A stretch of DNA of 16,297 nucleotides from Bacteroidales bacterium (GTDB lineage Bacteria; Bacteroidota; Bacteroidia; Bacteroidales; ML635J-15): assembly GCA_017997855.1 (NCBI GenBank), contig JAGOEF010000013.1, forward strand, positions 1-16,297. The letters run 5' to 3'. Shown piece after piece: positions 1 to 7,245 of the stretch. Made by a program: the position numbers and the translations under genes. Position 1 is the stretch's first letter, and each line of letters starts with the position of its first letter. Below the pieces are notes generated by a model. The model searched no databases. It worked only from the letters and a program-made list of their open reading frames with translations, and was not told where the DNA came from.

Positions 1-118
1 GTGTAATTGGCAGTGGTATTTCCAGCGGCTTGTTCATTCCTGCCATCCAGTTCACCACTGTGAGTTTCCGGCAACCTTCCGCGCGGTAGACTTGCTGTTT
101 TTGATCCTGAAGAAACAT
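1..118 (-). CDS. possible partial ORF, product unknown, runs off left edge
   Basis: On the minus strand an open frame starts at ATG 118-116 and stays open to the window edge, 39 codons. It begins MFLQDQKQQVYRAEGCRKL and continues with a stretch containing VVNWMAGMNKPLEIP. An in-frame TGA lies a few codons upstream, so 118 is the only good start. It would follow the AraC gene on the same strand after about 80 bases. I do not recognise the protein. The plus strand is also open in one frame here, so this may be chance. Confidence is low. Confidence 0.3.
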   Translation of the reverse strand, partial: MFLQDQKQQVYRAEGCRKLTVVNWMAGMNKPLEIPLPIT

Positions 119-147
119 TTTCGCTGCACGAACGATATTTCAGAAAT

Positions 148-185
148 ATTACTTGTTAATTGATTGAAAAATAATTACTTGCTAA
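148..185. repeat. short direct repeat, possible operator
   Basis: ATTACTTGTTAA (148-159) and ATTACTTGCTAA (174-185) match at 11 of 12 positions, with starts 26 bases apart. They lie between the AraC stop codon and the possible minus-strand start at 118. The spacing is between two and three helical turns, so a regulator site is possible. The DNA is AT-rich and chance is not excluded. Confidence 0.25.
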
Positions 186-199
186 GGCAAAATGTCGGA

Positions 200-1087
200 T
201 TAATGCTTTGTAATCAATTTTTGCTGCGAGCGGAACTCGCTGGGGGTACACCCTTTCTGAGACTTAAACGAGCGGTTAAAGTTGGAAATATTATTGAATC
301 CGCTGTCGAAACATATTTCTGAGATATTCTTTTCCGTCTCAATCAGCAAACGGGCAGCATGCCCAATTCGGAGATCGGTCAGGTAATCGGAAAACGAACG
401 TTGCGTACGCTTTTTAAAGAAGTGGCTAAAAGCTGACGGAGTCATCGAAACCAGTTGGGCTACATCATTGATCTTGATCGGATTCATCAAATTGTCGTAC
501 AAATACTGATTTACCAGTTTAATTCTCCGGCTTTTCGAGGTATCAAACTGTCCGACATACGAGGGCGACGAGAGGGTAAGCTGATTGCGCGAAATCGACA
601 AATCATACAATACTGATAAGAACTCCAGTAACGAATCAAATCCACGAATCTCGGTAAGCCTGAAAATACGTTCTACCAGATTTGCCGTTGTATCCTGCGA
701 AAACAAAACGCCCATTCGCGATCGGTCGAGCAACTCACGAATAGGAATCGTCAATTTTCGCGATAAAGCTTTCTCGCTAAGAAAATCAGTATGAAACTGA
801 ATCGTGACCACCTGCACTCCTACTTCGTTGCCCGTCCATGCATGGGGTGTATTTGGACCGATTAACACCAGATCGGGATGCTGATATTCTTTAATTGAAT
901 CGCCAATGATCCGTTTCCCTTTCGAGTGCAAGACCATGTTTAATTCGTATTCCGGATGGTAATGCACCGGAAAATCGAATTTGGCGTTTCGGTGATTCAA
1001 TACGATAAAAAAGTCATCGTCTGACAGTGGCGTTATTTCCCGAACGATTCGTTTATTCATATTATTAACTGAATCGATAAATTTCAT
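200..1087 (-). CDS. AraC-family transcriptional regulator with N-terminal cupin sensor
   Basis: A 295-residue regulator, the normal length for cupin-type AraC proteins. Residues about 38-100 form the sensor: HYHPEYELN near 42-50 is the metal/sugar-cupin type histidine motif, and a GPNTPHAW segment lies at 77-84. Residues about 188-290 form the DNA-binding half, with one helix-turn-helix around 206-226 and a second around 254-276, ending in the family signature NISNFNRSFKSQKGCTPSEF. The gene faces away from the SusC-led operon across a 440-base gap, the usual place for a local regulator; I infer that it senses a sugar from this glycan and controls the operon. ATG at 1087 is taken as the start; ATG 1060 (residue 10) is an alternative, since neither has a strong ribosome site. 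Such proteins replace the hybrid two-component or SusR regulators used by many other PULs. Confidence 0.9.
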   Translation of the reverse strand: MKFIDSVNNMNKRIVREITPLSDDDFFIVLNHRNAKFDFPVHYHPEYELNMVLHSKGKRIIGDSIKEYQHPDLVLIGPNTPHAWTGNEVGVQVVTIQFHTDFLSEKALSRKLTIPIRELLDRSRMGVLFSQDTTANLVERIFRLTEIRGFDSLLEFLSVLYDLSISRNQLTLSSPSYVGQFDTSKSRRIKLVNQYLYDNLMNPIKINDVAQLVSMTPSAFSHFFKKRTQRSFSDYLTDLRIGHAARLLIETEKNISEICFDSGFNNISNFNRSFKSQKGCTPSEFRSQQKLITKH

Positions 1088-1101
1088 ATCGTAATCATAT
1101 C
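1084..1101. repeat. direct repeat over the regulator start codon
   Basis: TCATATC occurs at 1084-1090 and again at 1095-1101, spaced 11 bases, about one helical turn. The first copy overlaps the start codon of the AraC gene. AraC proteins bind direct-repeat half-sites, so autoregulation is conceivable, but 7-base repeats in AT-rich DNA are weak evidence. Confidence 0.2.
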
Positions 1102-1111
1102 ACAAATTTAA

Positions 1112-1131
1112 ACAATTATATTCATAATTGT
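1112..1131. promoter_or_regulatory. perfect inverted repeat upstream of the regulator, candidate operator
   Basis: ACAATTAT (1112-1119) and ATAATTGT (1124-1131) form a perfect 8-base inverted repeat with a 4-base spacer, 25 bases before the AraC start codon. It has the size of a dimer-binding operator, though AraC proteins more often bind direct repeats. It touches the end of the decayed transposase fragment, so it may be a leftover of insertion rather than an operator. Confidence 0.35.
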
Positions 1132-1371
1132 ATCAGTAATGTGGAGAAAAATTGGGATCTGGGTAACAGCACCCCAAAGGGTATGTACTGTGGTCCCTCC
1201 TTTTGCCTGGCAAAAGCCTTCTCACCAGAAAAGACTCAAAAACAGATCAATCATTTTGGAAACGAAAGCGTAGAAGCGACCAGGTTGTTCAAACTCCTTG
1301 GTAATTCCCTTTATCCACTTCAGATGTGAAAAGAGTGGATTCAAATCGTGGACATACCCCTTTAAATACAC
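1132..1371 (-). pseudogene. decayed IS4-type DDE transposase fragment
   Basis: Read on the minus strand, one frame gives 49 residues from a GTG codon at 1371, then TGA (1222-1224), then 30 more residues in the same frame. The segment FYAFVSKMIDLFLSLFW, the stop, and the downstream pieces FCQAKGGTTVHTLWGAVTQ and IPIFLHITD match the layout of IS4-family transposases around the first catalytic Asp, usually of the form (Y)AFDSTTIDLCLS-(L/V)F-W-(x)-K-(G/A)-K-H-T-L...IP-FIHITD. Here the catalytic Asp of DSTTI reads Val and the second Trp codon of a likely WW pair reads TGA, so the copy is dead. Both ends of the element are missing; only the middle of the catalytic domain remains. The assignment rests on motif memory, not a search. 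Confidence 0.6.
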
Positions 1372-1472
1372 CTTGCATAGATCAAATTATTATGACTATA
1401 AATATTATGGTAAGTGGGAAATAATGCAATATAATTTCATAATAATACAGGTAATTAACTTTAAAGGCAAAT

Positions 1473-1500
1473 TTTGTTTATAATGATATCATTAGTTTTG
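1473..1500 (+). promoter_or_regulatory. probable Bacteroidota-type promoter of the SusC-led operon
   Basis: TAGTTTTG (1493-1500) is a full match to the Bacteroidota -7 box TAnnTTTG. TTTG at 1473-1476 is the best -33 box; the 16-base gap is slightly shorter than usual. Transcription would begin near 1505-1508, leaving an untranslated leader of about 20 bases before the ATG at 1528. The rest of 1372-1472 is AT-rich and shows no gene. Confidence 0.6.
1481..1494. promoter_or_regulatory. 14-base perfect palindrome overlapping the -7 box
   Basis: TAATGATATCATTA is its own reverse complement over all 14 bases. It fills the space between the candidate -33 and -7 boxes and shares its last two bases with the -7 box, a position where a bound protein would block polymerase. 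A repressor operator is the simplest reading; which protein binds is unknown. Confidence 0.45.
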
Positions 1501-1527
1501 CTTCCATAAAGTTTAACTAAACATTCT

Positions 1528-4500
1528 ATGCCAATGAAAAAGAAGAAATGGTTATTTCGATTGACTTTACTTGCAATCATGTTTAACCTTGCGATATGGT
1601 CTTCATTCGCACAATCCTTTAAAGTTCATGGGACCGTGGCCAGCAAACAGGGAGAATCAATCCCGGGGGTCAGTATTGTTGAAAAAGGAACAATGAACGG
1701 TACAATTACAAATGTCTCTGGTGAATATCAGATTGAATTAACTACCCAAGATCCTGTTTTGGTTTTTTCTTTCGTAGGTTATAAATCTACCGAAATTAAG
1801 GTAAATGGAAAATCACTTTTAGATGTCACGTTGGAAGAGGAAGTTCATGGCCTCGACGAAGTTGTTGTCGTTGGGTATGGAACCGTTAAAAAAAGTGACC
1901 TTACCGGATCGGTGAGTACAGTAAAAGTTGAAGCGCTGAATAATACACCGGCAAACTCAATCGACGGACTTCTGCAAGGTCGTTCGGCTGGTTTGCAGGT
2001 TATTAATTCATCCCAGGATCCGGGAGCCAGTTCAACGGTTCGCATTCGCGGGGGTAGTTCTCTTCGCGGATCAAATTCTCCGTTGGTGGTGGTTGACGGC
2101 TTCCCGCTTGGCGAAGCTGGTAACCTGAAACAAATTAACCCGGCAGATATTGTTTCTGTTGAGGTGTTGAAAGACGCTTCTGCTTCGGCAATCTACGGAT
2201 CACGTGGGGCCAACGGGGTAATCATGATTACTACCAATAAAGCCAAAGAAGGCACTACCACGGTTAATATCCGGCAACAAACAACCTTATCTCAATTTTC
2301 ATCGAAATTATCGCTTTGGAATAATCCGATATTAATGGCACAATTAAATAACGAAGATCGGGTTAATGCCAAGCTTCCTCCACTTTTTATTGGTGCAACC
2401 AACTCCAACGGTGTTTATTATCCATCAATTGAAGAATTACAGAATGGAACCTGGCCTCATTTTACTCATTGGGATGAAATTGTATTCCGCGATGCTCCGA
2501 CTTCAAACAATACTACCCTCTCAATCAATAGTGCCAACCAGAAAACTTCATTCAATCTGAGCGTAAACTATTTTGACGAACAAGGTGTTTACATTGAAGA
2601 TGATTATCAGAAAGGAATCATCAAATTGGCTGTCGACCATAAAGTGTTGGATAACTTAACAATTCGCACGTCTAATTTATTTTCGAAAAACTATCGAAAC
2701 AACAATGGTGGGCTTGCTTACTACCGAAATCCCCTCTGGCCGGTCTATAATGCCGATGGCTCTTACTTCTTGGCAGGCAAGAATGACTACTCTCATCCGC
2801 TTGCTCTTACTGAGCATGTTACAAACAAAGGCAATGGACTGGATTATATCTCTTCGTGGATGGTTGATTTCCAAATTCTGGATTACCTGAACCTGAAATC
2901 GCAGGTAAACTACAAATACGGAAGTTCTATTTCGGATGCATATTATCCGAAAGTTTATACTGAAACCGGTGATTTTAATAATGGTGCTGCTGTGCTGAGT
3001 AATTGGATGGGACAAAATGTTGTGTCGGAAACCTATCTGACTTTTGAAAAGACATTTTCCGATTTGCATAAAATTAATGCTATGCTTGGCCATTCGTATG
3101 AATACAGCATGAGTAGGGGATCGACCCTGAATTCGTACGATTTTGTAAACGAAGCAACTGGAAATGAAAATATGTCGTCAGGCGATCCGGAAAAAAACAG
3201 ACACTCGAACAGCTATTCTTCTACTAAGTTGCTTTCGTTCATGGGACGTATTAATTATTCGCTTAACAATACTTACCTGTTTACGGCAACCATGCGTGTT
3301 GATGGGTCATCCAAGTTTGGAGCCAACAATAAATTGGCCTATTTCCCATCAGGAGCAATAAGCTGGAAAGCACATAACGAAGAATTCATCAAGTCGTTGG
3401 GAATCTTCGACGAATTGAAAGTGCGTTTAAGTTATGGTATTTCAGGGAATCAGGGCATTTCGCCATACCAGACACTCAGCCGCTACGGCGTGGAGCAATA
3501 TTACGACAACGGAAAATGGAACACTGCTATCGGGCCGGGCTACATTGTAGGATACGAAGGCGACAGCTATCGTTTTAAAATCTGGGGGGGAATTCCTAAT
3601 GTCGATTTAAGATGGGAAACCACAGCTCAAAGCAATTTGGGACTTGACATGGCCTTCTTTGAACGTCGGATACGAACGACCTTTGACTACTACGTAAAAA
3701 ATACTTCTGACCTGCTTCGCGAGCGCATCCTGTCTCTTTCTTCGGGCTACAACCGCATGTGGGTAAACGATGGAGAAATTCAAAATAAAGGATTTGAATT
3801 CTCAGTTGATGGAGATATTATCCGCAAAAAAGATCTCAACTTTTCAGCCTCCTTTATTTTCTCTAAGAATAAAAACGAGGTGAAAAGCCTTGGAGATGCC
3901 ATCACGTCCGGATTGAATACAGATTACATTACCGGAATGAAATACGAATTCTGGGGCTCATCGCTTTCAACATTCCGCCAGAACCCGAATCTTTTGGCAA
4001 TTGGCCAGCCGGTCAATGTTTTCTATGGCTACAAAGTGGACGGAATTATTCAATCGGAAGAAGAAGGATTGGCCGCAGGCCTTACAGGAGCCTTAGCTAA
4101 ACCAGGCGAATTTAAATATATCGATCTGAGTGGAGACGGAGCTTTCAGCGACAAAGACCGCACGATCATTGGTGATCCGAATCCGGATTTTACAGCCAGT
4201 TTGTCGCTGAACACTGAATACAAAAACTTCGATTTACAAGTGTTTTTCAATGGCGTTTTCGGCAACGATATTCTTCATCAAAATATGTGGGGAGGCCAGG
4301 CAAATACAATGCCTTTGCGCTGGACTTTAGATAACCCCAATAATGATTATCCAAGCCTTCGTCAGGACAGAACCTACTACTTGTCGGACTGGTATGTTAA
4401 AGATGGCTCGTTTGTTCGAGTACAAAACGTAACACTCGGATATAATTATCATCCGAAAAGCTTGAATTGGTTATCGAATGTGCGCCTGTATGTGGATGGC

Positions 4501-4623
4501 TCAAACCTCTACACGTTTACAAAATTCAAAGGATACGATCCTGAAGTTGGAGCCAACGGTATCTACTGGGGTGGTTATCCTCGTTTGCGGAAATGGACAT
4601 TTGGACTTGATATAACCTTCTAA
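1528..4623 (+). CDS. SusC/RagA-family TonB-dependent outer-membrane glycan transporter
   Basis: A 1031-residue TonB-dependent receptor, standard SusC length, forming the outer-membrane barrel that imports oligosaccharides under its SusD lid. A basic start (MPMKKKKW) and a hydrophobic stretch end in SSFAQ around residue 29, a signal peptide. Residues about 31-105 are a carboxypeptidase-regulatory-like beta domain (VHGTVASKQGESIPGVSI). The TonB-box region, DEVVVVGYGTVKKSDLTGSV, is at 110-129. The plug follows with LLQGRSAGLQV, VRIRGGSS, VVDGFP and ILKDASA-like VEVLKDASASAIYGSRGANG (211-230). The barrel runs to the end, closing with RLRKWTFGLDITF, whose terminal aromatic is typical. ATG 1528 is chosen for its position after the promoter; ATG 1534 (residue 3) is equally possible. 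It is the first gene of the operon, 14 bases ahead of the SusD gene. No N-terminal secretin extension is present, so it is not an anti-sigma-linked SusC. Confidence 0.97.
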   Translation: MPMKKKKWLFRLTLLAIMFNLAIWSSFAQSFKVHGTVASKQGESIPGVSIVEKGTMNGTITNVSGEYQIELTTQDPVLVFSFVGYKSTEIKVNGKSLLDVTLEEEVHGLDEVVVVGYGTVKKSDLTGSVSTVKVEALNNTPANSIDGLLQGRSAGLQVINSSQDPGASSTVRIRGGSSLRGSNSPLVVVDGFPLGEAGNLKQINPADIVSVEVLKDASASAIYGSRGANGVIMITTNKAKEGTTTVNIRQQTTLSQFSSKLSLWNNPILMAQLNNEDRVNAKLPPLFIGATNSNGVYYPSIEELQNGTWPHFTHWDEIVFRDAPTSNNTTLSINSANQKTSFNLSVNYFDEQGVYIEDDYQKGIIKLAVDHKVLDNLTIRTSNLFSKNYRNNNGGLAYYRNPLWPVYNADGSYFLAGKNDYSHPLALTEHVTNKGNGLDYISSWMVDFQILDYLNLKSQVNYKYGSSISDAYYPKVYTETGDFNNGAAVLSNWMGQNVVSETYLTFEKTFSDLHKINAMLGHSYEYSMSRGSTLNSYDFVNEATGNENMSSGDPEKNRHSNSYSSTKLLSFMGRINYSLNNTYLFTATMRVDGSSKFGANNKLAYFPSGAISWKAHNEEFIKSLGIFDELKVRLSYGISGNQGISPYQTLSRYGVEQYYDNGKWNTAIGPGYIVGYEGDSYRFKIWGGIPNVDLRWETTAQSNLGLDMAFFERRIRTTFDYYVKNTSDLLRERILSLSSGYNRMWVNDGEIQNKGFEFSVDGDIIRKKDLNFSASFIFSKNKNEVKSLGDAITSGLNTDYITGMKYEFWGSSLSTFRQNPNLLAIGQPVNVFYGYKVDGIIQSEEEGLAAGLTGALAKPGEFKYIDLSGDGAFSDKDRTIIGDPNPDFTASLSLNTEYKNFDLQVFFNGVFGNDILHQNMWGGQANTMPLRWTLDNPNNDYPSLRQDRTYYLSDWYVKDGSFVRVQNVTLGYNYHPKSLNWLSNVRLYVDGSNLYTFTKFKGYDPEVGANGIYWGGYPRLRKWTFGLDITF

Positions 4624-4637
4624 ATAAAACGACCGAT

Positions 4638-6143
4638 ATGAAAACAAAAATATTTTCACTTCTACTGGTATTAGGTCTGATGGCTGGTTCCTGCGACCTT
4701 AATGAAGAACCATACGGGTTCTATTCTGAAGATAATTTTTATAAAACTCCGGCTGATGCCGAAGCATCACTGATGTTTGCGTACAATGCGCTTACTTTTC
4801 TTGAATATTCCCGTGGTATTTTCTATATCGGGGAACTTGCATCCGACAATTGTGATGTAAAAGCAGACGAAGGCTACGGCTCTCAGCAATTAAATAACTG
4901 GACTGCCGATGCTTCGAATGAAACGCTGACATACTTCTTCAAATACTGTTTCATAGCCATCAACCGATCGAATGCGGTAATTGATAATGTGGTAAACAGC
5001 ACTTTCGATTCGAGCATAAAAAACCGGTTACTGGGTGAAGCTTATTTCCTCCGGGCATATAATTATTTTAGTTTGGTTCGCGTTTTTGGTCTGGTGCCAA
5101 TTCAGAAAAACATGGTGAAAAGTATTTCCCAAACCTCTCCCAACATGGCAAAAAACATGGACGAGTTGTATGATTTCATCATCTCTGACTTGAAACAGGC
5201 TGAAAGTTTACTGGAAGTTAAACAGAAAGTAGGCCGGGCAGATAAAGTAGCAGCACAGTCGTTGCTCGCAAAAGTTTATCTGACCATCGCTTCATCAAAA
5301 GAAAGTGGCGTTGCCAAATACACTGAAATGTCGGCTGATGTGAACAAGATGTATGAAGAAGCTGCCGCGTGGTCGCATAAAGTATTGTACGATCAAAGTC
5401 AATATGCACTCGACAACAACCTGCTCCACATTTATGACGTTGATGCTCCGAACGGATCGGAACACATTTTCATTATGTCGATGGATCGTACCGGTTTGAA
5501 CGAAGGGAACTATTCGAAAATTGGAATGATGTTTCACCCTTGGGTGGATGGAGTTCCATTTTATCTAAAAAACCCGGACAATTCATTTACTTATGTCACC
5601 AATGGATGGGAAGTTTTCATGACCAACACAGCATTCTACAACACATTTGATGCTTTGGACAAACGTAAAACTGATCTGATTGTAACTAACGTTTACAACG
5701 CCAACGGAACAGTGACAGGTAGTGTGGGGGGGAAAATAAAATATCCGTTTACCCGTAAATATGTCGACCCCCAATTTGTGGGACAGAAATCAAGTGCAAA
5801 ACCCTACCTGATTCGCTTTTCAGATGTAGCGCTGACATACGCTGAAGCAGTGGGACCAACTGCTGATGGTTATCTGTGGATCAATAAAATAAGAAACCGC
5901 GCAGGCTTGGGAGATTTAAATCCGGGTTTATCGGCAAGTAATTTTAGAAATGCAGTTGTACAGGAACGTGCATGGGAGCTGGCATTTGAAGGACATCGCT
6001 TGTACGATCTCCGCCGCAAGGCAATGGTTGTTGCAAAGGATCCGAAAGCTGTTGCTGCCGGAATTACGGAAGCTCAGGCTGCATTCTATCCGATTCCGCA
6101 AATGGAAATCGACTTAAATGTCAATTCATCATCAAACCAGTAG
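4638..6143 (+). CDS. SusD/RagB-family outer-membrane glycan-binding lipoprotein
   Basis: A 501-residue SusD homologue, the surface lid that pairs with the SusC barrel and captures glycan. The signal peptide ends in the lipobox LMAGSC, with Cys19 the lipidated residue, followed by acidic residues (DLNEE) consistent with surface export of Bacteroidota lipoproteins. The early motif EEPYGFYSEDNFYKTPADAE, the TPR-like segment GEAYFLRAYNYFSLVRVFG (133-151), the late ERAWELAFEGHRLYDLRR (443-460) and the closing FYPIPQMEIDLN are family hallmarks. It starts 14 bases after the SusC stop, so the two are co-transcribed. The SusD family does not predict the sugar; substrate must come from the enzymes downstream. 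Two further stop-like codons follow the TAG. Confidence 0.96.
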   Translation: MKTKIFSLLLVLGLMAGSCDLNEEPYGFYSEDNFYKTPADAEASLMFAYNALTFLEYSRGIFYIGELASDNCDVKADEGYGSQQLNNWTADASNETLTYFFKYCFIAINRSNAVIDNVVNSTFDSSIKNRLLGEAYFLRAYNYFSLVRVFGLVPIQKNMVKSISQTSPNMAKNMDELYDFIISDLKQAESLLEVKQKVGRADKVAAQSLLAKVYLTIASSKESGVAKYTEMSADVNKMYEEAAAWSHKVLYDQSQYALDNNLLHIYDVDAPNGSEHIFIMSMDRTGLNEGNYSKIGMMFHPWVDGVPFYLKNPDNSFTYVTNGWEVFMTNTAFYNTFDALDKRKTDLIVTNVYNANGTVTGSVGGKIKYPFTRKYVDPQFVGQKSSAKPYLIRFSDVALTYAEAVGPTADGYLWINKIRNRAGLGDLNPGLSASNFRNAVVQERAWELAFEGHRLYDLRRKAMVVAKDPKAVAAGITEAQAAFYPIPQMEIDLNVNSSSNQ

Positions 6144-6165
6144 TAATAAAAAAAACCGAAGAGAA

Positions 6166-7104
6166 ATGAGAAAATTAACTTATGTAGCTCTGTTCCTGAC
6201 TATCGGTATGATGTTTTCCTGTCAGAAAGATCCAATGTCGGAAATCAACGACGGCGACTGGAATAAAGAAAGGAACATCATTGGGATCACCTTTGCCGAC
6301 CAGGTGGGAACCGCAACAATAACCCGCGATGGCAACAATGCTGAAATCAACTTTACTTACAATACCAGTGCCAGTGCCGATTTTAGTGCTATCAAAATTC
6401 AGAAACTGGAAATTTCTTATGGAGCCAGTTCTTCGGTCAACGTGGGCGATGCACTAAACTTTCAGAACGACTCAAAATCGGCCACGATCACGATAACCCC
6501 GGCCAACGGAGAATCACTCATTTGGACTGTGATACTGAAACCGTTTACTGAAACCTTACTCGGAACATGGAGCATCAACGGGTTGTATGTGTACGGAGGA
6601 ACAGGCCCGTCGTACGGAGGAGCTTCTACTGCAAAAATGAGCGACAAACCCTGGTGTTGGTCAACAACCGAAGGTCCTGATAAAGAACACGACAATACTC
6701 TTACTTTCACGATGGAAGGAATTACTTCAGAAGGAAATACCTATGGAAAAATTGTAAATGCAGCAGGAGCCGACGGCAAATATGCAAATTTCATTTATGT
6801 AGCCAAAACTCCGAATATTGATCTGAATAAGTTCTATCGCACTATCCCGAAAGGAGAAGGTAAATGGATGAGAAATTACGCCACAGGAACGGTAAGTTTT
6901 ACGTTTGCTGATGGAACCACTAAAACTGGTTCGTTCGATGCTCCGGGAACTTACAATCTGGGAGATGGCAAATCACGGACACTGACAACCTATGCATTTT
7001 CTTTCACACTGAATGGTGTCGATGACTGGGTAAATATTTATACCGATTACGACCGTTTTGTAAGTCGTCCCCGCAGATATTGGATAGATATTATTAAAAA
7101 ATAA
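6166..7104 (+). CDS. surface lipoprotein, probable glycan-binding protein (SusE/SGBP position)
   Basis: A 312-residue lipoprotein: MRKLTYVALFLTIGMMFSC with lipidated Cys19. The frame is open upstream to 6118, but ATG 6166 is the correct start because it places the signal peptide at the N terminus and has GAAGAG just ahead of it. Residues about 36-126 look like an Ig-like beta-sandwich of the kind seen in SGBPs (IIGITFADQVGTATITRDG ... SATITITPANGESLIWTVIL), similar to DUF5018-type domains. Residues about 130-312 form a second beta-rich domain with many Trp and Tyr (LLGTWSINGLYVYGG, DKPWCWSTTEG, KGEGKWMRNYATGTVSF) that I cannot place in a family. It sits 22 bases after SusD, where SusE/SusF-type binding proteins usually sit. 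The aromatic content would suit sugar stacking; binding itself is inference. Confidence 0.8.
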   Translation: MRKLTYVALFLTIGMMFSCQKDPMSEINDGDWNKERNIIGITFADQVGTATITRDGNNAEINFTYNTSASADFSAIKIQKLEISYGASSSVNVGDALNFQNDSKSATITITPANGESLIWTVILKPFTETLLGTWSINGLYVYGGTGPSYGGASTAKMSDKPWCWSTTEGPDKEHDNTLTFTMEGITSEGNTYGKIVNAAGADGKYANFIYVAKTPNIDLNKFYRTIPKGEGKWMRNYATGTVSFTFADGTTKTGSFDAPGTYNLGDGKSRTLTTYAFSFTLNGVDDWVNIYTDYDRFVSRPRRYWIDIIKK

Positions 7105-7127
7105 TCTATTGCCCTATTAAATAGAAA

Positions 7128-7173
7128 GCCACATCAGGAGCAGCACTTTTAATTACACTGTTTCTGATGTGGT
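7128..7173 (+). other. long stem-loop between the binding-protein and esterase genes
   Basis: CCACATCAGGAGCAG (7129-7143) pairs with CTGTTTCTGATGTGG (7158-7172) over 15 positions including two G-U pairs, with a 14-base AT-rich loop and one extra possible G-U pair outside. No run of T follows, so it is not a standard intrinsic terminator. Stem-loops after SusCD modules can protect the 3' end of a processed transcript, or it may be a partial terminator that lowers expression of the enzymes. The remaining 72 bases before the esterase ATG show no clear promoter. Confidence 0.5.
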
Positions 7174-7245
7174 CATCAATATTGAAAAATAAACTATAAA
7201 TAGATTGTTTACAAACAGCAACCAACCAGACCATTTAATATCATC

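Noticed and set aside
1141..1483. Two overlapping plus-strand ORFs of about 60 codons before the SusC gene
   Set aside because: The first is antisense to the transposase remnant, whose minus-strand frame carries recognisable motifs; the second lies in AT-rich promoter DNA and has no protein-like features.
2677..3093. 138-codon minus-strand ORF inside the SusC gene
   Set aside because: Antisense to a well-supported TonB-dependent receptor; no motif or ribosome site.
6118..6165. Longer N terminus for the third lipoprotein starting inside the SusD gene
   Set aside because: It would put 16 polar residues before the signal peptide; ATG 6166 has a purine-rich site just upstream and gives a normal lipoprotein signal.
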